Positions 1 to 8,839 of a stretch of DNA of 64,000 nucleotides are shown here, piece by piece. The notes under the pieces were generated by a model that saw only the letters and a program-made list of their open reading frames with translations, was not told the DNA's origin and searched no databases. The stretch is taken from assembly GCA_963714205.1 (NCBI GenBank), contig CAVQNQ010000002.1, forward strand, positions 1,116,001 to 1,180,000. Reading direction: 5' to 3'. The first letter of the stretch is position 1. Each line of letters opens with the position of its first letter. A program made the translations under genes and the position numbers. The DNA is from CAVQNQ01 sp963714205. GTDB taxonomy: Bacteria > Acidobacteriota > Terriglobia > Bryobacterales > Bryobacteraceae.

Positions 1-332
1 GGCGGCATGGCGGCTCTTCCCAGCGCCCGCACATAGGCCAGAAGCTGCATGGACTCCACTCCGCTCAGTGGGAATCCTGGCATCTCGGTCCCCGGAATCC
101 CGTTCCGCATGGCCCGATACAAATCGTCGTCGGTGCCGCCATGCCGGAACTTGCCCCTGGTGAGGTCGGGCCCACGGCCCCCCTTCCCGTCGGGGCCGTG
201 ACAGACGGCGCAGTTGGCCGACCACAGCTTCCGGCCCTGCTCAGGATCGATCCGGGCATTGAACAGCCGCTCTGGCGGAGCCTGTGCCCTAACGCATGAT
301 GTAAGCAGTACAGCTACACACAAACTTCGCAT
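1..332 (-). CDS. Secreted c-type cytochrome, 3' end outside the window
   Basis: The reading frame starts at the ATG at 332 and runs off the left edge, so about 110 residues are visible. It opens with a short hydrophobic signal-like segment (RSLCVAVLLTSCVRAQA). A single heme-binding CAVCH motif follows, inside the typical WSANCAVCHGPDGKGGRGPDL context of small class I cytochromes c. Further on, GIPGTEMPGFPLS supplies the Met that would be the distal heme ligand, and a helix with ...QLLAYVRALG follows. This is a periplasmic electron carrier or the cytochrome domain of a longer protein; the missing end prevents a choice. Confidence 0.85.
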   Translation of the reverse strand, partial: MRSLCVAVLLTSCVRAQAPPERLFNARIDPEQGRKLWSANCAVCHGPDGKGGRGPDLTRGKFRHGGTDDDLYRAMRNGIPGTEMPGFPLSGVESMQLLAYVRALGRAAMP

Positions 333-435
333 GATCTGAATTCCGGCTTCCAGGCCGCCCCGATTATACAACCCCGGCGCAGCCGGGCCAAAAATGAATG
401 AGAGCGAATGAACGTCCAGGCCCTTCCCCGTTAGA

Positions 436-1929
436 ATGGGAGAAATGCCCCGGAAACTGCCGCGCGCGGCGTGGCTAGCGGCGCTCGTGGCCGGCGCCCT
501 GTACATCTATCGTCTCGGCGCGGCGGGGCTGGTGGGCCCGGACGAGCCGCGGTACGCCTCCATCGGCCGCGAGATGGCGCGCGCCGGCGATTGGATCACA
601 CCGCGCCTGTGGGGCCAACCGTGGTTTGAGAAGCCCGCGCTGCTGTACTGGATGGAGGCGGTGGCGTTCCGCTTGGGCCTGGGTCCGGAGCTGGCACCGC
701 GCCTGCCGGTGGCCATTCTGGCCGCGGCGTTCCTGGCGTTCTTCTGGTGGATTCTCCAGCGCGAATTCGGAAGCCGCCCGGCCGCCATGGCTACCTTGAT
801 CCTGGGCACCTCGGGCGCCTGGATGGCGGCCAGCCAGCTCGCAGTGACGGATCTGCCTCTGGCGGCCACGTTTTCCGCGGCCATGCTGCTGGCGCTCCCC
901 TGGATTGCCCGCCGCGAGACCGCCTTTCTGCCCCTGGCCGCGGCCTTGATGGGCTTGGCCGTGCTGGCCAAAGGGCTGGTCCCCGTGGCGCTGGCGTTTC
1001 CCTTGTTCTGGCGAAAGGCCGCCTGGCGCGACTTCTTGCGGCCGCGGGTGGCCCTGCCATTCCTGGCGGTTTCCCTGCCCTGGTATACGCTTTGCTGGCT
1101 GCGCAACGGGCGCGAGTTCCTGGTCGGCTTCTTCTGGCGGCAACACTTCGAGCGGATGGTCTCGGGCGCGCTGCTGCACGTTCAGCCCTGGTGGTTTTAC
1201 CTGCCGGTGCTGCTGGCTTCCCTGCTTCCCTGGACGCCTCTCTTGGCCCTGCTCGGGCGGCCGGCCGCCTATCGCGACCCGCGGCGCCTCTTCCTGCTGG
1301 CCTGGCTGCTCTTCGGGTTGGCGTTCTTCTCCATCGCGCCCAACAAGCTGCCGGGTTACCTGCTGCCGCTCGTACCGGCTGCCGCGGCGCTGATGGGGCT
1401 GGCGCTGGAGGAGGCGGCGAGGGCGCGCGCCTGGCTCGCGCTCTCGGCCGTGTTGCTGGTGGTCTTCCCCATGGCTGCCCCGATCCTTCCCGCGGCCGTC
1501 GCGGAGGGCCTGTCGCGCGCGCCGCGCCCGGTATTCCAAGGGAGCTGGCTCCTCCCGGCGGGCCTGGCCGCGATTGTCTGGCTGCTCGAGGCGCATTCGC
1601 GCCGTCTGGCGGCCGTGATGGCGATCGCCGCCGGTGCAGCCGCGGGAACCATCTTTCTCAAGCACTCCGCCATGCCGGCACTGGACCGGGAGGCCTCGGC
1701 GCGTTCGCTCTGGCGCGAAGTGGACGGCCGGGCCGCCCGCACGTGCATCGAGCCGATCCATCGCAACTGGCGCTACGGTTTGAACTATTATTCGGTAGTC
1801 CCGCTGCCGGATTGCTCCGCCGATCCCCGCCCGTGGCACGTCCGCCAGGCGCCCGGCCAGCGCCCGTCGGTGGCACCGGCGGTTGACCCCATCTCGCTCC
1901 GCGTTGTACCCTCACGTTTCCGGAAGTGA
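436..1929 (+). CDS. ArnT-like membrane glycosyltransferase (GT-C fold)
   Basis: A 497-residue polytopic membrane protein. It resembles the ArnT/PMT superfamily, which uses polyprenyl-phosphate sugars to glycosylate lipid A, proteins or other periplasmic acceptors. After the first membrane helix lies the diagnostic loop GPDEPRYASIGREM with the acidic pair D36-E37, followed by WITPRLWGQPWFEKPALLYW, a signature of this family. About ten hydrophobic segments follow, and a short soluble tail ends the protein. ATG at 445 (MPRKL) is an equally possible start, because neither ATG has a well-spaced ribosome binding site. The stop lies 4 bases before the next start, so the two genes are probably co-transcribed. 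The sugar and acceptor cannot be read from the sequence. Confidence 0.85.
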   Translation: MGEMPRKLPRAAWLAALVAGALYIYRLGAAGLVGPDEPRYASIGREMARAGDWITPRLWGQPWFEKPALLYWMEAVAFRLGLGPELAPRLPVAILAAAFLAFFWWILQREFGSRPAAMATLILGTSGAWMAASQLAVTDLPLAATFSAAMLLALPWIARRETAFLPLAAALMGLAVLAKGLVPVALAFPLFWRKAAWRDFLRPRVALPFLAVSLPWYTLCWLRNGREFLVGFFWRQHFERMVSGALLHVQPWWFYLPVLLASLLPWTPLLALLGRPAAYRDPRRLFLLAWLLFGLAFFSIAPNKLPGYLLPLVPAAAALMGLALEEAARARAWLALSAVLLVVFPMAAPILPAAVAEGLSRAPRPVFQGSWLLPAGLAAIVWLLEAHSRRLAAVMAIAAGAAAGTIFLKHSAMPALDREASARSLWREVDGRAARTCIEPIHRNWRYGLNYYSVVPLPDCSADPRPWHVRQAPGQRPSVAPAVDPISLRVVPSRFRK

Positions 1930-1933
1930 TCCG

Positions 1934-2980
1934 ATGATCCTGCCACATACTCAAACCGCCGTTCTGTTGCTGATGCTTTTGGGCTTCCTCTGCTGGGGAT
2001 CCTGGGTGAACGCCTTCAAACTGGCCGGAACGCGTTTCGAGCTTTTCTATTACGATTTCATCCTGGGAACGCTGCTGGCCGCCGGCATCTCCGCATACAC
2101 CGCCGGCAGCATGGGATATGACGGCTTCACCGTGATGGACGATCTGCTCAATGCCGGCAAACACCAGGTTCTATATGGCGTGCTCGCGGGAATGCTGTTC
2201 AATTTTGGCAACATGCTGATGCTGGCCGCGGTGGTTGTGGCGGGCATGGTGCTGGCGTTTCCCGTGAGCTACGGGATCGCCATAGTGGTGAGCAGCGGTT
2301 TGAGCTACCTGGGGAACCCGAGCGGCCATGCGGCTCTGCTGTTGCTGGGTGGCTCCCTGCTGACGGCGGCCGCGTTGATCGATAGCGTGGCCCACCGGCG
2401 TCTGGCGGTTTTGCGGCACGAAGCGCTGGCCAAGGCGGGGAAAGCCAGGAGCACGCGCCGTCCCACGGCCGCCAAGGGACTGGCGCTGGCGGTGGTGGGC
2501 GGGCTGCTGATCGGAACCGCTTACCCGCTCCTGGCCAAGGCGCAGGATGTCAATACCGGGTTAGGACCCTATTCCACCGGATTGCTTCTGGTTCTGGGCA
2601 TGTTCGTCAGCACCATGGTTCTCAACCTGTTCTTTCTCAATCTTCCGGTGGAAGGCGAGCCCCTGGAATTGGCGGCTTTCTTCCGGGTCTCGATTTTCCA
2701 GCACCTCATGGGCATCCTGGGCGGAGTGGTCTGGTTTGCCGGCGCGCTCGCCGCCCTGCTGGTTCTGTCGCCCAGAGCCGGGATCCATCCGGATCCCGCG
2801 CTGGCCTACGGGCTGCTGCAGGGCGGACCGGTGCTCGCGGCGGTGTGGGGGCTGGTGGTCTGGAAAGAGCTGAAAGACGCGGACACCCGCACGCGTTCGA
2901 TGGCGCTGCTCATGCTGGCGCTCTTCGTCCTGGGCCTGACGCTGGTGGCGCTGGCACAGGCGCCCACCGCGGCGGCTTAG
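1934..2980 (+). CDS. DMT-superfamily permease, GRP/ureide-permease-like
   Basis: A 348-residue protein with about ten hydrophobic helices. The ATG at 1934 is preferred to an upstream in-frame ATG at 1883, because it avoids an overlap with the glycosyltransferase and places the first helix at the N-terminus. The helix 1 motif FLCWGSWVNAFKLAG and the later FNFGNMLMLAAVVVAGMVLAFPVSYGIAIVV region resemble the glucose/rhamnose uptake (GRP) and ureide permease branch of drug/metabolite transporters. A basic cytoplasmic loop sits in the middle (about residues 155-180). The likely role is proton-coupled uptake of a small polar solute such as a sugar. The substrate is unknown. Confidence 0.75.
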   Translation: MILPHTQTAVLLLMLLGFLCWGSWVNAFKLAGTRFELFYYDFILGTLLAAGISAYTAGSMGYDGFTVMDDLLNAGKHQVLYGVLAGMLFNFGNMLMLAAVVVAGMVLAFPVSYGIAIVVSSGLSYLGNPSGHAALLLLGGSLLTAAALIDSVAHRRLAVLRHEALAKAGKARSTRRPTAAKGLALAVVGGLLIGTAYPLLAKAQDVNTGLGPYSTGLLLVLGMFVSTMVLNLFFLNLPVEGEPLELAAFFRVSIFQHLMGILGGVVWFAGALAALLVLSPRAGIHPDPALAYGLLQGGPVLAAVWGLVVWKELKDADTRTRSMALLMLALFVLGLTLVALAQAPTAAA

Positions 2981-3046
2981 GCACGGACAGTCTGTTGGTT
3001 AAGAGGACCGAGGCTGGCTTCGCGCAACGTGACCAAGGCTACAGCC

Positions 3047-3391
3047 CTACTTCATTTTGGCTAGTCCGCGCACGATCACGTGGATGGCCTGGTCCCCGTC
3101 TTCGGTGGCGATGAAGCGGACCGTCACGCGCGAATTGACTTTGGGCTTGCCACCTTCGAACCGGGTATCGTTGGTGAGCGTAAATGTCCGCGTGGCGGCC
3201 ACTTTACCTTGTCCTACCCGAACGGCGGTGAGACTGGTCTCATCCACCGCCGTGACCGTCCCGGAGAACATCTGGTCCTTGGGCGGTTTCGGTTGGCCTT
3301 CATCCTGCCATGCCGGGCTGGGAAGGGGAACCAGTGCCGCGCCAACGCCCAGCAGCATCAGGAGGATTGCGGACCTAGTCAGCCACACCAT
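3047..3391 (-). CDS. Small secreted protein, DUF5666-like
   Basis: A 114-residue protein with an N-terminal signal peptide (about residues 1-28, ending near PSPAWQDE). One small beta-rich domain follows: MFSGTVTAVDETSLTA..., then VNSRVTVRFIATEDG. The pattern 'G.V.AVD...L.V...' with 'T.F...G....V..G..V.V' resembles the short OB-like DUF5666 domains found in secreted bacterial proteins. No catalytic residues are visible. It lies just downstream of the histidine kinase gene on the same strand, with a 42-base gap, but there is no evidence that it is the kinase's ligand. Confidence 0.6.
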   Translation of the reverse strand: MVWLTRSAILLMLLGVGAALVPLPSPAWQDEGQPKPPKDQMFSGTVTAVDETSLTAVRVGQGKVAATRTFTLTNDTRFEGGKPKVNSRVTVRFIATEDGDQAIHVIVRGLAKMK

Positions 3392-3433
3392 ATCAGATTA
3401 TGGAAACGCCATGAATGGCAGCTAAAGCCGGGA

Positions 3434-5023
3434 TTAAACTTCTTTCATGATTCCCGAGGCAGCCTCCGCGCCATTCATCTCCAGGGTGTCCGACCCCATC
3501 CCGTCGGCTGGAAGCTGGATGATGAAGCGGGTACCCTTTCCCGGAACGCTGTTCACCTCTATCTGTCCGCGATGAGCCTTGACGATCCACGCCACAAAGC
3601 TTAAGCCCAAACCGAGACCCTGGTCCGGACGCGGCGCGCCGCCCTCTCCGGGAACCCGGTAAAAGCGGTCGAAAATGTGCGGCAAGTGCTCGTTAGGGAT
3701 TCCCCGGCCGGTGTCCGCCACTAGAATTTCGATCATTCTTCCCGAGGGCTGAATGGACAGCCGAACCTCGCCCTCCCGCGGCGTAAACTTGATGGCGTTC
3801 GAGAGCAGGTTCGAGATCAAGCGCTCGATCTGAACGTGGTCGCCTTCCAGGTAACACTCCGCGGCGAGGTCCGCCGACAGACGAACTCCGGCCTCTTCGG
3901 CCAGAATCTGAAACTGCTCCACCAGATCTCCCGCCAGCTTGCTCATGTTGAGGCGCGATTTCTGCAGCACCACCTGGCCCGATTCCGCCTGGGAGAGCGC
4001 CAGGAGCGCGCGCACGATCTGCGAAAGCCGGTCGATATCCAGCAGCGCGTTGAGCATGGCTTCGCGGTACTGCTCGGTAGTCTTGGCGGTGAACAGAGCC
4101 ACTTCGAGCTGGCCGCGAATGGCGGTGATGGGCGTGCGCATCTCATGGGAGACATCCGCCGAAAACTGCTTCATCTGCTGGAAGGAAGCCTCCAGCCGCT
4201 CGATCATGCGATTAAAAGTCAGGATTAGATAATCCAGCTCGTCCCCGGCATCCCGCGTGGGGATGCGCAGGCTGAGGTTCGACCCCGAGATGCGCTGCGC
4301 CGCCTGGGCCACCGCCAGCACCGGCTGGAGGGCCCGCCCGGCCATGACCCAGCCGAGCAGCGAACCCACAATCAAGGCGCCCGGGATCAGCACCACATAC
4401 GTCCAGGTGAACTGCGTCAGGATGCGGTTGTAATCCGCAAGCGAAAGCCCCAGCGCCACGTAATACGGCTCGTGATGCAGCTCGTCGAAGACGATGCCCG
4501 CGCGAATGAGATAGGGCGCACCCTGCGAATTGTGCCGCACCATCCAGAAAGTCATGCCGGGAGGAGGATTGCGCCGGGCCGACTCGACCGCCTGGCCCAC
4601 GCGCGCCTGGATGGCGCCGGGCGAATCCACCCCGATGTCGTGGTAGGGCGCCGAGCACTGCAGGAGTTCGCCCTTCTCGGTGGAACCCCAGATCACCGAG
4701 CCGCGGCTGTCCGCGATCAAGTATACGCGCTGTATGTTGGTGACGATGAAGCGCTCGTCGGGGTCCTCCTCGTCGTAATACCAGTAGGCTTCGTAGCGGT
4801 CGGTCTGGGGGTTGCGCTCGATGCGCAGGTAGCCCTTGAGCGCGGCCCAGCGCTGGTCCAGAACGGCATGCTCCTGTTCGTTCAGCTCGGTCGCCAGGCG
4901 CTCGCGATACAGGGACGCCACGCCGATCAGCACCAGGGCGAAGAACAGGGCGGCGCTGACGGTCAGCCGGAAGCGCAGTCCGCGCGTGAGCCGCCGGAAA
5001 TCGCGTCTGCGGCCGCGGGGCAC
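3434..5023 (-). CDS. Sensor histidine kinase (HAMP-HisKA-HATPase)
   Basis: A 529-residue membrane sensor. TM1 is about residues 19-39, a periplasmic domain of about 165 residues follows, TM2 is about 206-228 and a HAMP linker runs to about 282. The phosphoacceptor is His293 in the H-box FSADVSHEMRTPITAIRGQL. The ATPase domain carries the N-box NLLSNAIKFTP, the G1 box DTGRGIP with FDRFYR, and the G2 box GLGLGLSFVAWIVKAH, so all catalytic elements are intact. The start is the GTG at 5023. It lies one base after the response regulator stop codon, which implies translational coupling. The signal sensed by the periplasmic domain cannot be inferred. Confidence 0.93.
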   Translation of the reverse strand: MPRGRRRDFRRLTRGLRFRLTVSAALFFALVLIGVASLYRERLATELNEQEHAVLDQRWAALKGYLRIERNPQTDRYEAYWYYDEEDPDERFIVTNIQRVYLIADSRGSVIWGSTEKGELLQCSAPYHDIGVDSPGAIQARVGQAVESARRNPPPGMTFWMVRHNSQGAPYLIRAGIVFDELHHEPYYVALGLSLADYNRILTQFTWTYVVLIPGALIVGSLLGWVMAGRALQPVLAVAQAAQRISGSNLSLRIPTRDAGDELDYLILTFNRMIERLEASFQQMKQFSADVSHEMRTPITAIRGQLEVALFTAKTTEQYREAMLNALLDIDRLSQIVRALLALSQAESGQVVLQKSRLNMSKLAGDLVEQFQILAEEAGVRLSADLAAECYLEGDHVQIERLISNLLSNAIKFTPREGEVRLSIQPSGRMIEILVADTGRGIPNEHLPHIFDRFYRVPGEGGAPRPDQGLGLGLSFVAWIVKAHRGQIEVNSVPGKGTRFIIQLPADGMGSDTLEMNGAEAASGIMKEV

Positions 5024-5024
5024 G

Positions 5025-5741
5025 TCACGCCTGCCGTTCGGCGGCCGGCTCGGCCGGCTTCTCGACGGGCCGGTCGGGCGCCTCGATCATGTAGCCGATC
5101 CCGCGCACGGTCTGGATCAGTTTGGGCATAAAGCGGTCGTCGATCTTGCTGCGCAGGTGCCGGATATAGACGTCCACGATGTTGGTGAGGCCGTCGTAAT
5201 CCATGTCCCAGACGTGCTCGACGATCATGGTGCGGCTGAGCGGGCGCCCGCGGTTGCGCATCATGTATTCCAGGATGCCGAATTCCTTGGGCGCCAGGTC
5301 TATGGTCTCCAGGCCGCGGGTGACTTTGCGGCGGATGCAGTCCACCGTCAGATCGGCCACCTGGAGCCTCTCGGGAGCGGGCTGCCCGCGCCGCAGCAGG
5401 GCCCGCACGCGCGCCAGCAGTTCGACGAAAGCGAAGGGCTTCACCAGGTAATCGTCGGCGCCCTGCTCGAGCCCCTTCACGCGGTCGTCGAGCGTGCTGC
5501 GGGCGCTCAGGATCAGCACCGGCGGCCCCACCTTCTTGCTGCGGATGCGCTCCAGCACGGCGATGCCATCCATATCCGGCAGCATGAGATCCAGAACCAC
5601 GAGGTCATACTCCGCCGAGTGGATGTGATCGAGCGCCGCCGCGCCCGTGGCGGCGGCATCCACGGCGTAGCCCGCGCCTTGCAGGCCGCGGCAAAGGAAG
5701 TCGGCGATGCGCTTTTCATCCTCGACAACCAGGAGTCGCAT
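5025..5741 (-). CDS. OmpR/PhoB-family response regulator
   Basis: A 238-residue partner of the downstream histidine kinase. The receiver domain has the acidic pair in VVEDEK, phosphoacceptor Asp51 in VVLDLMLPDMDG, a Ser in ILSARS at the Thr/Ser position and Lys101 in YLVKPF. The C-terminal winged helix shows LAPKEFGILEYMMRNRGRPLSR, the recognition helix region VDVYIRHLRSKID, and the wing VRGIGYMIE. It is first in a two-gene operon, and its TGA stop at 5025-5027 is one base from the kinase GTG. It should bind DNA as a dimer once phosphorylated. Its target genes are not visible. Confidence 0.95.
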   Translation of the reverse strand: MRLLVVEDEKRIADFLCRGLQGAGYAVDAAATGAAALDHIHSAEYDLVVLDLMLPDMDGIAVLERIRSKKVGPPVLILSARSTLDDRVKGLEQGADDYLVKPFAFVELLARVRALLRRGQPAPERLQVADLTVDCIRRKVTRGLETIDLAPKEFGILEYMMRNRGRPLSRTMIVEHVWDMDYDGLTNIVDVYIRHLRSKIDDRFMPKLIQTVRGIGYMIEAPDRPVEKPAEPAAERQA

Positions 5742-5788
5742 GTGCTTTCAGCTTAGCAGGCCGCTGTTCTGGCGGGAGCGGCGCCGGC

Positions 5789-6481
5789 TTATTTGAACCG
5801 CAGGCTGATGCGGTTCTCGCGGCCGCCGTAGAGCAGTTCGAGATCTTTCATTTTCTGCTTGTCCATGGCGAAGTAGAGCAGGCCCACGGCAGGTTTGTCG
5901 GTCTTGCCGTCCCGGAGCATCTTGCCGGCCAGCACCTTCTCGAGCGGGTTTTCCTTGTCTTGAGCCGAGCTGCGCGCGGTGGCGGGGACCTCCCCGCTAT
6001 CGCCGCCGCCGCCGCCGGTGCCCACGCCCACTCCCCCAGGCATCATGACCGGGGGACCTCCCATAGGAGGATAGCCGCCCGGGTAACCGCCGGGATAGGG
6101 ATACGGAGATCCCATCTGGACGCCTCCTCCGGTCCTCGGCGCCTCTCCGGCCTGCGAGACGATCAGGGCGCCCCGGCCGGCGATCTCGCTGGCCGACATG
6201 GGCCGGGTCCTCTCGCCGTCTTTGTCGGTGCGCAGGGTGAAATCGTCGCGGTCGATGGAGATTTCCTTCCCGTATTTCGGCTCTACCTTCACGTCCACAA
6301 CAATGTACTGGCCGCCCATGTCGTCGCCGACGGCCTGCTTCACCGCGGGGCCGTCGAGATACAAGGTAGCGGTCAGGACCAAGTCCTCGTTTTCGCCGCG
6401 CGCCGTGGCGACAGTCTTCTTGGGCGCGGCCGGGAGCAGCATGGCGGGAGCCAAACAAAGAGCAAGCAGGCGGGCGGTCAT
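5789..6481 (-). CDS. Secreted protein of unknown function with Gly/Pro-rich linker
   Basis: The gene is 230 residues from the ATG at 6481. The open frame continues upstream to 7087, but that part is antisense to the FAD oxidoreductase gene and is not coding. A signal peptide (MTARLLALCLAPAMLLPAAP) is followed by a beta-rich domain (ENEDLVLTATLYLDGPAVK... IVVDVKVEPKYGKEISIDRDDFTLR). A low-complexity linker comes next, with repeated PYPGGYPGGYPP and poly-Gly, and then a C-terminal segment ending GGRENRISLRFK. The first domain resembles DUF4352-like periplasmic proteins only loosely. The function is unknown. Confidence 0.7.
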   Translation of the reverse strand: MTARLLALCLAPAMLLPAAPKKTVATARGENEDLVLTATLYLDGPAVKQAVGDDMGGQYIVVDVKVEPKYGKEISIDRDDFTLRTDKDGERTRPMSASEIAGRGALIVSQAGEAPRTGGGVQMGSPYPYPGGYPGGYPPMGGPPVMMPGGVGVGTGGGGGDSGEVPATARSSAQDKENPLEKVLAGKMLRDGKTDKPAVGLLYFAMDKQKMKDLELLYGGRENRISLRFK

Positions 6482-6501
6482 GCGAAAGACCTCTCGTTCG
6501 A

Positions 6502-8115
6502 TTATACCGTCGGCGCCTTGCCCGGCCGCGGCTCTCCCGTCCCGGCGCCAATCGCCGCCATCAGGTTGCGGCCGAGAATCGCCGAGGCCGCGATGACGCC
6601 GCCCATGAACGCGCCCGTCACTCCCAGGCTGGCCACGTCCTGGCCCGTCAGATACAAACCCCGCGCCGGCGTCACCGGCGTCAGGCAGCGCATTCTGAAC
6701 CGCTCCGGCGTGGCGGCCAGCCCATACGCTTCGCCCTGCTCGTAGTTCATGAAGTGGCGCGTCGTGAGCGGGGTGGACAGTTCCGCATAATCGATTTTGC
6801 CGGCGACCGCGGGAACGTGGCGTTCCAACTCGCTCTGCAGGCGGCGCGCCAACTCCTCTTTGAAGCTGTTGTACTCCGCGCTCCGGCGCTTCCACCCCGA
6901 GTCTGCCCACTTGGAGAACCAATCGTATGGCACCGGTGTAACCACTTCGATCGTCGCCCGCCCCGGATGACGCCTGGCGAACTGCGGGTCCTTCGCCGAT
7001 GGAAACGAAATGAATAGCACGGGAAACGGCGCCGCCGGATCTTTGTCGAACCGTTCGACGTTGCCGTCGTGATCGTAATTCGGGCATACCCAGAGATTGG
7101 TTCCCGCAAGCCCGAGCTGCTCCGCCGCCTGCTTCACGCCAACATACAAACTCAGATGCGCCATCGACGGCTTCGCGCTGGCGATCTCGGACCGCACGGC
7201 TTGAAAGCCCGCGCCTTCCGCGCGCACCAGGTGCTCGAAGGTGTTCCGGGCGCCGGCATCGCTGACCACCAGCGGAGCCCGCAAGGCGCGTCCATCCGCC
7301 ATGCGCACGCCGGCGGCCCTGCCGTTCTCCAACAGGATTTCGGCAACCTCGGCGCTCGATACGATTTTGCCGCCGTTGCGTTCAATCACCGGCGCAATGG
7401 TCTCCGCAATTCGGGAGGCGCCGCCCACCGGATACGCGCCACCCTCGAAATAGTGGCTCACAACCATCGCGTGCACGCCAAAGCTGCTGCGCTCCGGAGG
7501 CAAGCCGTAGTCGGCCCATTGCGCGGTGAGCACGCCGCTCAATTCCCGATCGCTGGTGATCCCGCGAAGCACATCCGCCGTCGTGCGACCGGCCCACCTG
7601 AGAAACGGCGCGCGCATCAAACCGCCCGCCAGCGCGGCCACTGGGCGGGGCACCGCCTTTTCCGCAGAATACAGGTTCATCCACTTCATGCACGACCGCA
7701 CCGCGGCGATGTACCGATCGATGGCCGCGCCCTCGCCCGGGAAGTACGATTTCATGCGGGCACGAAACCGTTCGGCTCCCGCGACCAGATCGTAGGCGCG
7801 GTCGCCTATGATGACGCGGTCGTATACCTCCGGCATCGGCTGCCACTCGAGCGCGCCTTCGGTGAGGTGGTCGAATGCCCTCCGCACGTGCGCATCCTGC
7901 CCGATGTAGTGCAACCCGACATCCCACTCGTAACCCGGGCGATGAAAGCTGTGGGTGTATCCGCCGACCGCGTAGTGCCGCTCCAGCACCAGCACTTTCT
8001 TGCCGCCATGCTTGGACAGAAGCGCGGCTGCCGCCAGTCCGCCGATGCCCGAACCCACCACGATCGCGTCCCATCGCTCTTCGATGGCGTGCTGCTTGTA
8101 GGAAAGCCCGGTCAT
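6502..8115 (-). CDS. FAD-dependent phytoene-desaturase-like oxidoreductase
   Basis: A 537-residue flavoprotein. The N-terminal Rossmann dinucleotide motif is VVGSGIGGLAAAALL, with the downstream acidic residue in VLVLERH and the VGGYTHSF segment. This combination is typical of the carotenoid isomerase, retinol saturase and phytoene desaturase superfamily. The C-terminal FAD-binding part is LYLTGQDVASLGVTGAFMGG. The middle segment has the substrate-domain pattern LTTRHFMNYEQGEAYG, which is also common in this family. No other carotenoid genes are nearby, so the substrate could be a polyprenoid, retinoid or lipid. It lies 13 bases downstream of the nitroreductase-like gene and is probably co-transcribed with it. 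Confidence 0.85.
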   Translation of the reverse strand: MTGLSYKQHAIEERWDAIVVGSGIGGLAAAALLSKHGGKKVLVLERHYAVGGYTHSFHRPGYEWDVGLHYIGQDAHVRRAFDHLTEGALEWQPMPEVYDRVIIGDRAYDLVAGAERFRARMKSYFPGEGAAIDRYIAAVRSCMKWMNLYSAEKAVPRPVAALAGGLMRAPFLRWAGRTTADVLRGITSDRELSGVLTAQWADYGLPPERSSFGVHAMVVSHYFEGGAYPVGGASRIAETIAPVIERNGGKIVSSAEVAEILLENGRAAGVRMADGRALRAPLVVSDAGARNTFEHLVRAEGAGFQAVRSEIASAKPSMAHLSLYVGVKQAAEQLGLAGTNLWVCPNYDHDGNVERFDKDPAAPFPVLFISFPSAKDPQFARRHPGRATIEVVTPVPYDWFSKWADSGWKRRSAEYNSFKEELARRLQSELERHVPAVAGKIDYAELSTPLTTRHFMNYEQGEAYGLAATPERFRMRCLTPVTPARGLYLTGQDVASLGVTGAFMGGVIAASAILGRNLMAAIGAGTGEPRPGKAPTV

Positions 8116-8128
8116 TGGCGCTCCCGCT

Positions 8129-8761
8129 CTAGGGTTTCTTGAAGTTGCCCACCGTCTGAGACAGCGTGATGAGCTGGTCCGGCCGCAGTTTCAGGGCCTT
8201 ACTCAGCTCCGGTTTCGGCACCGAGCCTCGCACTACCGCGGCCAGCCCCTCGGACGCGCAGAACAGATAGACGTTCTGGGCGATGAAGGCGGTGTCGGCG
8301 TACGAGGTCGCCACCTTGCTTTCGTTGTTCCCCGGGGACCTGGCGAAATCCGCTATGTACACGAGGTCCAGCGGGGCCACGGCCACGAAGGGCTGCATTC
8401 CGGTGAGCTTGCGCAAGTCGCCGCTGGCCACAGGTTTGAGCATATTGGCCTTGGCGTCGTAGACATAGGCGCCCTCCGCCATCACCGCGTAGACATCCAT
8501 CTCCTGATGGTTGTCGGACGAAGGAGCGGTGCGTCCGCCGTCCTCGCGATTGATACCCCAGGCCGCCCACAGGAGGTTCGAGAGCGTCTGCTCGGAGAGC
8601 TTGTCGGGCGCGAACTCACGCGTGGATTGGCGCGCCTTGAGCGCTTCCATCAGCGGCTTGCCGCCGGTCATCCGCGGGGCGGGAAGGTTGATGGGTTTAA
8701 GCTCCTGCGCGGTCGCCAGCCCCGCCGGAATCAGCAACAATACCAATAAAGACCTGTACAT
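8129..8761 (-). CDS. Secreted nitroreductase-fold protein (SagB/ThcOx-like)
   Basis: A 210-residue protein with a signal peptide (residues about 1-18, SLLVLLLIPAGLATAQ) followed by a single nitroreductase domain. Family features are the early RQSTREF motif for FMN phosphate contacts, LLWAAWGINR, RTAPSSDNHQEMDVYAV, and the late GLAAVVRG region. Export to the periplasm is unusual for an FMN oxidoreductase but does occur in a subgroup annotated as SagB/ThcOx dehydrogenase-like. With no leader peptide or cyclodehydratase gene nearby, a role in azoline oxidation is unlikely. The substrate is unknown. Confidence 0.8.
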   Translation of the reverse strand: MYRSLLVLLLIPAGLATAQELKPINLPAPRMTGGKPLMEALKARQSTREFAPDKLSEQTLSNLLWAAWGINREDGGRTAPSSDNHQEMDVYAVMAEGAYVYDAKANMLKPVASGDLRKLTGMQPFVAVAPLDLVYIADFARSPGNNESKVATSYADTAFIAQNVYLFCASEGLAAVVRGSVPKPELSKALKLRPDQLITLSQTVGNFKKP

Positions 8762-8839
8762 CGGGAATTCTCCTTTGGGCGGTATAACGCTCCGGAGAGC
8801 AGGCGGGCCGGATGCCGCCGGATCGGCCCGCTTGGCGCT

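Noticed and set aside
475..1839. Long open frame antisense to the glycosyltransferase gene
   Set aside because: It is Arg/Gln/Gly-rich with no domain or signal features. Such frames are expected opposite high-GC genes, and the plus-strand protein is a clear family member.
6482..7087. N-terminal extension of the secreted Gly-rich protein
   Set aside because: The extension is antisense to the FAD oxidoreductase gene and is basic and low in information. A clear signal peptide begins at the ATG at 6481.
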